7,974 nucleotides of DNA from an uncultured Alphaproteobacteria bacterium (GTDB lineage: Bacteria; Pseudomonadota; Alphaproteobacteria; Rhizobiales; Ancalomicrobiaceae). Below are positions 4,938 through 7,974 of the stretch, in pieces. The stretch lies in assembly GCA_937919435.1 (NCBI GenBank), contig CALFRR010000061.1, positions 1 through 7,974 of the forward strand, written 5' to 3'. The notes beneath the pieces are model-generated. The model saw only the letters and a list, made by a program, of their open reading frames with translations. It did not search any database and was not told the DNA's origin. How positions within the stretch are numbered: position 1 is the first letter of the stretch; each line of letters opens with the position of its first letter. The position numbers and the translations under genes are program-made.

Positions 4938-7900
4938 GTGACGCGATCGAATCCGCCACCGTCCGCCTCCGACAGCCTGCCCGTTCTGCCGCCGCAGATC
5001 CGGGCGCGCACCGTCACGGCCGTGCTCGGCCCGACCAACACCGGCAAGACCCACCACGCCATCGAGCGGATGCTCGCCCAACCGTCCGGCCTGATCGGCC
5101 TGCCGCTGCGCCTTCTGGCGCGCGAGGTCTACGGCCGGGTGGTCGCGCGGGCCGGCGAGGATGCGGTGGCCCTGGTCACCGGCGAAGAGAAGATCCTGCC
5201 GCCGAAGGCCCGCTACTGGGTGTCGACCGTCGAGGCGATGCCGCGGCGCACCGAGGTCGACTTCGTCGCCATCGACGAGGTCCAGCTCGCCGGCGATCTC
5301 GAGCGCGGCCACGTCTTCACCGACCGTATCCTCAATCTGCGCGGCCGCCACGAGACCCTGCTGCTCGGCGCCCTGACGGTGCGCGATCTGCTGGAGAAGC
5401 TGATCCCCGGGATCACCGTGGTCACCCGCCCGCGGATGTCGCAACTGACCTGGGCCGGATCGAAGAAGCTGCTGCGCCTGCCGCCGCGCACCGCGATCGT
5501 CGCCTTCTCCGCGGAGGAGGTCTACGGCATCGCCGAGCTGATCCGCCGCCAGCGCGGCGGCGCCGCGGTGGTGCTCGGCGCCCTCAGCCCGCGCACCCGC
5601 AACGCACAGGTGGAACTGTTCCAGTCCGGCGACGTCGACCAGCTGGTCGCCACCGACGCGATCGGCATGGGACTGAACCTCGAGGTCGACCACGTCGCCT
5701 TCGCAGGCAACCGGAAGTTCGACGGCTATCAATATCGCAACCTCAATGCGGCCGAACTCGGCCAGATCGCCGGGCGCGCCGGACGCCACCTGAAGGACGG
5801 CACCTTCGGCGTCACCGGCCGGGTCGAACCGTTTCCCGACGACCTCGTCGAGCAGTTGGAGACCCATCGCTTCCAGCCGTTGGCCCGTCTGCAGTGGCGC
5901 AACCCGAGACTCGACTTTTCGTCGCTCGCGGCTCTGCGTCGCACCCTCGACGCCCCTCCGAGCGAGGAGGGATTGACCCGCGCGCCCCTCGCCGACGACC
6001 AGAGTGCCCTGGAACATGCGGCACGCGACGCGGAAATCGCCGCTCTCGCCCGTGGAGACGCGCGTGTCGCGCTGCTCTGGGACGTCTGCCAAGTGCCGGA
6101 TTATCGCAAGATCGCGCCCGCCAATCACGCCGATCTCGTCGCCACCCTCTTTCGCTTCCTCGTCGAAAGAGGCACGATCCCCGACGACTTCATCGCCCGG
6201 CGGGTGGCGGAAGCCGATCGGGTCGATGGCGACATCGACACTCTGTCGGCGAGGATCGCCCATGTCAGGACGTGGACCTTCGTCGCCAATCGACCGGACT
6301 GGTTGACGGACCCCTCCCACTGGCGCGACAAGACACGCGCGACCGAGGATCGCCTGTCCGATGCCTTGCACGAAAGCCTGACGCGGCGCTTCGTCGACAG
6401 GCGAACTTCCGTCCTCATGAGACGTCTGAGAGAGAACGCGATGATCGAAGCGGAGATCACCACCGGCGGCGACGTCCTCGTCGAAGGACATCGGGTCGGC
6501 CACCTGCAGGGCTTCCGGTTCGTCGCCGATCCGACCGCGGAAGGCGAAGACGGCAAGGCACTCAGGGCAGCGGCGGTGAAGTCGCTCGCCGGCGAGATCG
6601 AACAGCGGGCCGATCGCCTCTCCCGGGCCAACGACCCCGAGATCGTGCTCGCCGCCGACGGATCGCTGCGCTGGCTCGGCGACACCGTCGCCCGCCTGAC
6701 CGGCGGTCCCGAGCCGCTGCGGCCCTCGGTCCTGCTGCTCGCCGACGAACCGTTGACCGGCACCCTGCGCGATCGGGTGCAGGCCCGGCTGGAGCTGTGG
6801 CTCGCCACCCACGTCGCGGTCCAGCTGAAGCCGCTGGTCGATCTGCGCGACGCCGCCGACCTCGACGGCCTCGCCCGCGGTCTGGCCTTCCAGCTGGTGG
6901 AAGCCTTCGGCGTGCTCGAGCGGTCACAGGTCGCCGAAGAGGTCAAGGCGCTCGATCAGACCATGCGCGCCTCGCTCAGGAAGTACGGGGTCCGCTTCGG
7001 CGCCTACCACGTCTTCCTGCCGTCGCTCCTGAAGCCCGCCCCGTCGGGTCTGATCGCCCGGCTGTGGGCTCTGTCGCACGCCGAGGTCGACACCCACGGC
7101 GCCGCCGACCTCAACCATCTCTCCGCCTCCGGCCGCACCTCGATCCCGGTCGACAAGGCGATCCCCAAGGCGCTCTACCGGATCGCCGGCTTCCGCGTCT
7201 GCGGCGAGCGGGCGGTGCGCATCGACATCCTGGAACGGCTCGCCGACATCATCCGGCCGCTGGTCGCCTGGAAGCCGCTCGATCCTTCGGTCACCCCGCC
7301 GGAAGGTGCGGTGCCCGGCGGCGGTGCCTTCACCGTCACGGTGGCGATGACCTCGCTGCTCGGCTGCTCCGGCGAAGACTTCGCCTCGGTGCTGCGGTCG
7401 CTCGGCTATCGCGGCGAGAAGCGCGCCCTGCCGAAGCCGGCGCCGCGGGTCCTGCCCGCCGCCGTGGTCGTGCCGGCCGGCGAGACCGCGCCGATCCCCC
7501 CCGCCCCGGCGGTCGAAACGGTGCCGGCCGAGACCTCGGCCGAAACGCCCGCGGAGACCCCGGTCGAGACGATCGCAGAGCCCACGGTCGAGACGGTCGC
7601 CGAGACCCCGGTCGAAGCCGTCGAGCCGATCGTCGCCGAGGCCGTCGAGACGGCTCCGGAGACCGCGGAGATCGCCGCCGAGACGCCCGCCGAACCGGTC
7701 GCCGACGAAGCCGAGGCGAGCGCGCCCGAGGAAGCGGCGGCTCCGACCGCCGAAGAGGCCGCCGCGCAGCAGGAACCCGAGGTGCTGGAGGTCGAAGTCT
7801 GGCGTCCCGGCCGGTTCGACCGCGGCGACCGTCAGCATCAGGGCCATCGCGGCCACAATCGCCATGGCGATCGCCGTCAGGGCGGTGAAGGCGGCGAGCG

Positions 7901-7974
7901 TCGCCCCGGTGGCGGCGAGCGCCGCGACGCCGGCCACGCCCAGCCCAACGCCGCCGGCCGCCGCGCCCGCGATG
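4938..7974 (+). CDS. SUV3-like DExH-box RNA helicase (3' end beyond window)
   Basis: This is probably an ATP-dependent RNA helicase acting in RNA processing or decay in the cytoplasm. 1012 codons are visible and the frame leaves the window open. Helicase motifs: Walker A GPTNTGKT (residues 31-38), LPLRLLAREVY (55-65), VTGEEK (80-85), Walker B/motif II DEVQ (113-116), LLLGALT (141-147), motif V ATDAIGMGLN (238-247) and motif VI QIAGRAGR (276-283). GPTNTGKT, DEVQ and a single compact core resemble mitochondrial SUV3. A long C-terminal region follows, with LWDVCQVPDYRKI, WTFVANRPDWL (446-456) and LRKYGVRFGAYHVF. Residues from about 855 to 950 are Glu/Thr/Val/Ala-rich and acidic; after about 955 the chain is Arg/Gly/His-rich. 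The start is GTG 4938, 30 codons before Walker A, with a weak CGGGA at 4926; no ATG is available in frame nearby, so the start is the least certain point. Codon use between about 5930 and 6540 is less GC-biased than on either side. Confidence 0.92.
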   Translation, partial: MTRSNPPPSASDSLPVLPPQIRARTVTAVLGPTNTGKTHHAIERMLAQPSGLIGLPLRLLAREVYGRVVARAGEDAVALVTGEEKILPPKARYWVSTVEAMPRRTEVDFVAIDEVQLAGDLERGHVFTDRILNLRGRHETLLLGALTVRDLLEKLIPGITVVTRPRMSQLTWAGSKKLLRLPPRTAIVAFSAEEVYGIAELIRRQRGGAAVVLGALSPRTRNAQVELFQSGDVDQLVATDAIGMGLNLEVDHVAFAGNRKFDGYQYRNLNAAELGQIAGRAGRHLKDGTFGVTGRVEPFPDDLVEQLETHRFQPLARLQWRNPRLDFSSLAALRRTLDAPPSEEGLTRAPLADDQSALEHAARDAEIAALARGDARVALLWDVCQVPDYRKIAPANHADLVATLFRFLVERGTIPDDFIARRVAEADRVDGDIDTLSARIAHVRTWTFVANRPDWLTDPSHWRDKTRATEDRLSDALHESLTRRFVDRRTSVLMRRLRENAMIEAEITTGGDVLVEGHRVGHLQGFRFVADPTAEGEDGKALRAAAVKSLAGEIEQRADRLSRANDPEIVLAADGSLRWLGDTVARLTGGPEPLRPSVLLLADEPLTGTLRDRVQARLELWLATHVAVQLKPLVDLRDAADLDGLARGLAFQLVEAFGVLERSQVAEEVKALDQTMRASLRKYGVRFGAYHVFLPSLLKPAPSGLIARLWALSHAEVDTHGAADLNHLSASGRTSIPVDKAIPKALYRIAGFRVCGERAVRIDILERLADIIRPLVAWKPLDPSVTPPEGAVPGGGAFTVTVAMTSLLGCSGEDFASVLRSLGYRGEKRALPKPAPRVLPAAVVVPAGETAPIPPAPAVETVPAETSAETPAETPVETIAEPTVETVAETPVEAVEPIVAEAVETAPETAEIAAETPAEPVADEAEASAPEEAAAPTAEEAAAQQEPEVLEVEVWRPGRFDRGDRQHQGHRGHNRHGDRRQGGEGGERRPGGGERRDAGHAQPNAAGRRARD
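7500..7790 (+). repeat. Low-complexity tract coding for an acidic Glu/Thr/Val/Ala-rich linker
   Basis: Short imperfect direct repeats such as GGTCGAGAC and GCCGAGACC recur here and encode ETPAETPVET-like sequence in the helicase. Acidic disordered linkers followed by basic tails are known in RNA-decay proteins such as RNase E. It is also a place where polymerase slippage or misassembly is likely. Confidence 0.7.

Noticed and set aside
3953..5062. 369-residue minus-strand open frame over the repeat array
   Set aside because: The repeat units shift frame within it, it runs into the helicase start, and its composition is shadow-like. I keep only the peptide similarity as a low-interest finding.
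4422..6812. 796-residue minus-strand open frame
   Set aside because: It is a reverse shadow of the helicase, with Ala/Gly/Asp/Arg-rich composition and no family motif, typical of high-GC antisense frames.
4496..7888. 1130-residue plus-strand open frame
   Set aside because: It is Arg/Pro-rich out-of-frame reading of the helicase; the true frame has all helicase motifs.

Overview
The window is very GC-rich and strongly codon-biased, and its gene order and protein sequences point to an alphaproteobacterium of the Hyphomicrobiales (Rhizobiales) type. The order is cobT, a DUF3108 protein, then on the opposite strand rpmB and a VUT/YhhQ-type transporter, then a second DUF3108 protein and a SUV3-like helicase. 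From memory, a cobT / DUF3108 / rpmB / DUF3108 / helicase order is common in that group. I could not check it by search, and I cannot name a genus.

Layout. Bases 1-51 are not genomic: they match the Illumina TruSeq universal (P5) adapter with one mismatch, so the real contig begins at 52. Bases 53-616 (+) encode the C-terminal 187 residues of the cobaltochelatase subunit CobT. Bases 735-1613 (+) encode an exported DUF3108 protein. A bidirectional terminator hairpin (1636-1667) separates it from a convergent two-gene operon on the minus strand. In that operon, rpmB (ribosomal protein L28, 2699 down to 2397) overlaps the start of a queuosine-precursor/VUT-family membrane transporter (2397 down to 1696) by one base. 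A good sigma-70 promoter for it lies at 2780-2808. rpmB carries an in-frame TAG at codon 50, although the rest of the protein reads through perfectly. This is a single-base event that is either an assembly error or a real nonsense allele.

Bases 2809-3003 are a divergent intergenic region with a 12-bp direct repeat at exactly 20-bp spacing and a 12-bp palindrome. Bases 3004-3843 (+) encode the second, divergent DUF3108 paralogue. Bases 3844-4937 hold no convincing gene. About 0.9 kb of this gap is an array of four degenerate tandem repeats with a period near 246-256 bp, and the 246-bp register reaches back into the 3' end of the DUF3108 gene. This array is the least explained structure in the window.

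Bases 4938-7974 (+) encode a large DExH/SUV3-like RNA helicase that runs off the right edge, with a low-complexity acidic tract followed by an Arg/Gly/His-rich tail.

How the genes fit together: L28 and the queuosine-precursor transporter both serve translation, and the helicase probably acts on RNA. CobT belongs to aerobic cobalamin synthesis. The DUF3108 proteins are exported proteins of unknown role. Apart from the rpmB-transporter operon I see no evidence of one shared pathway.
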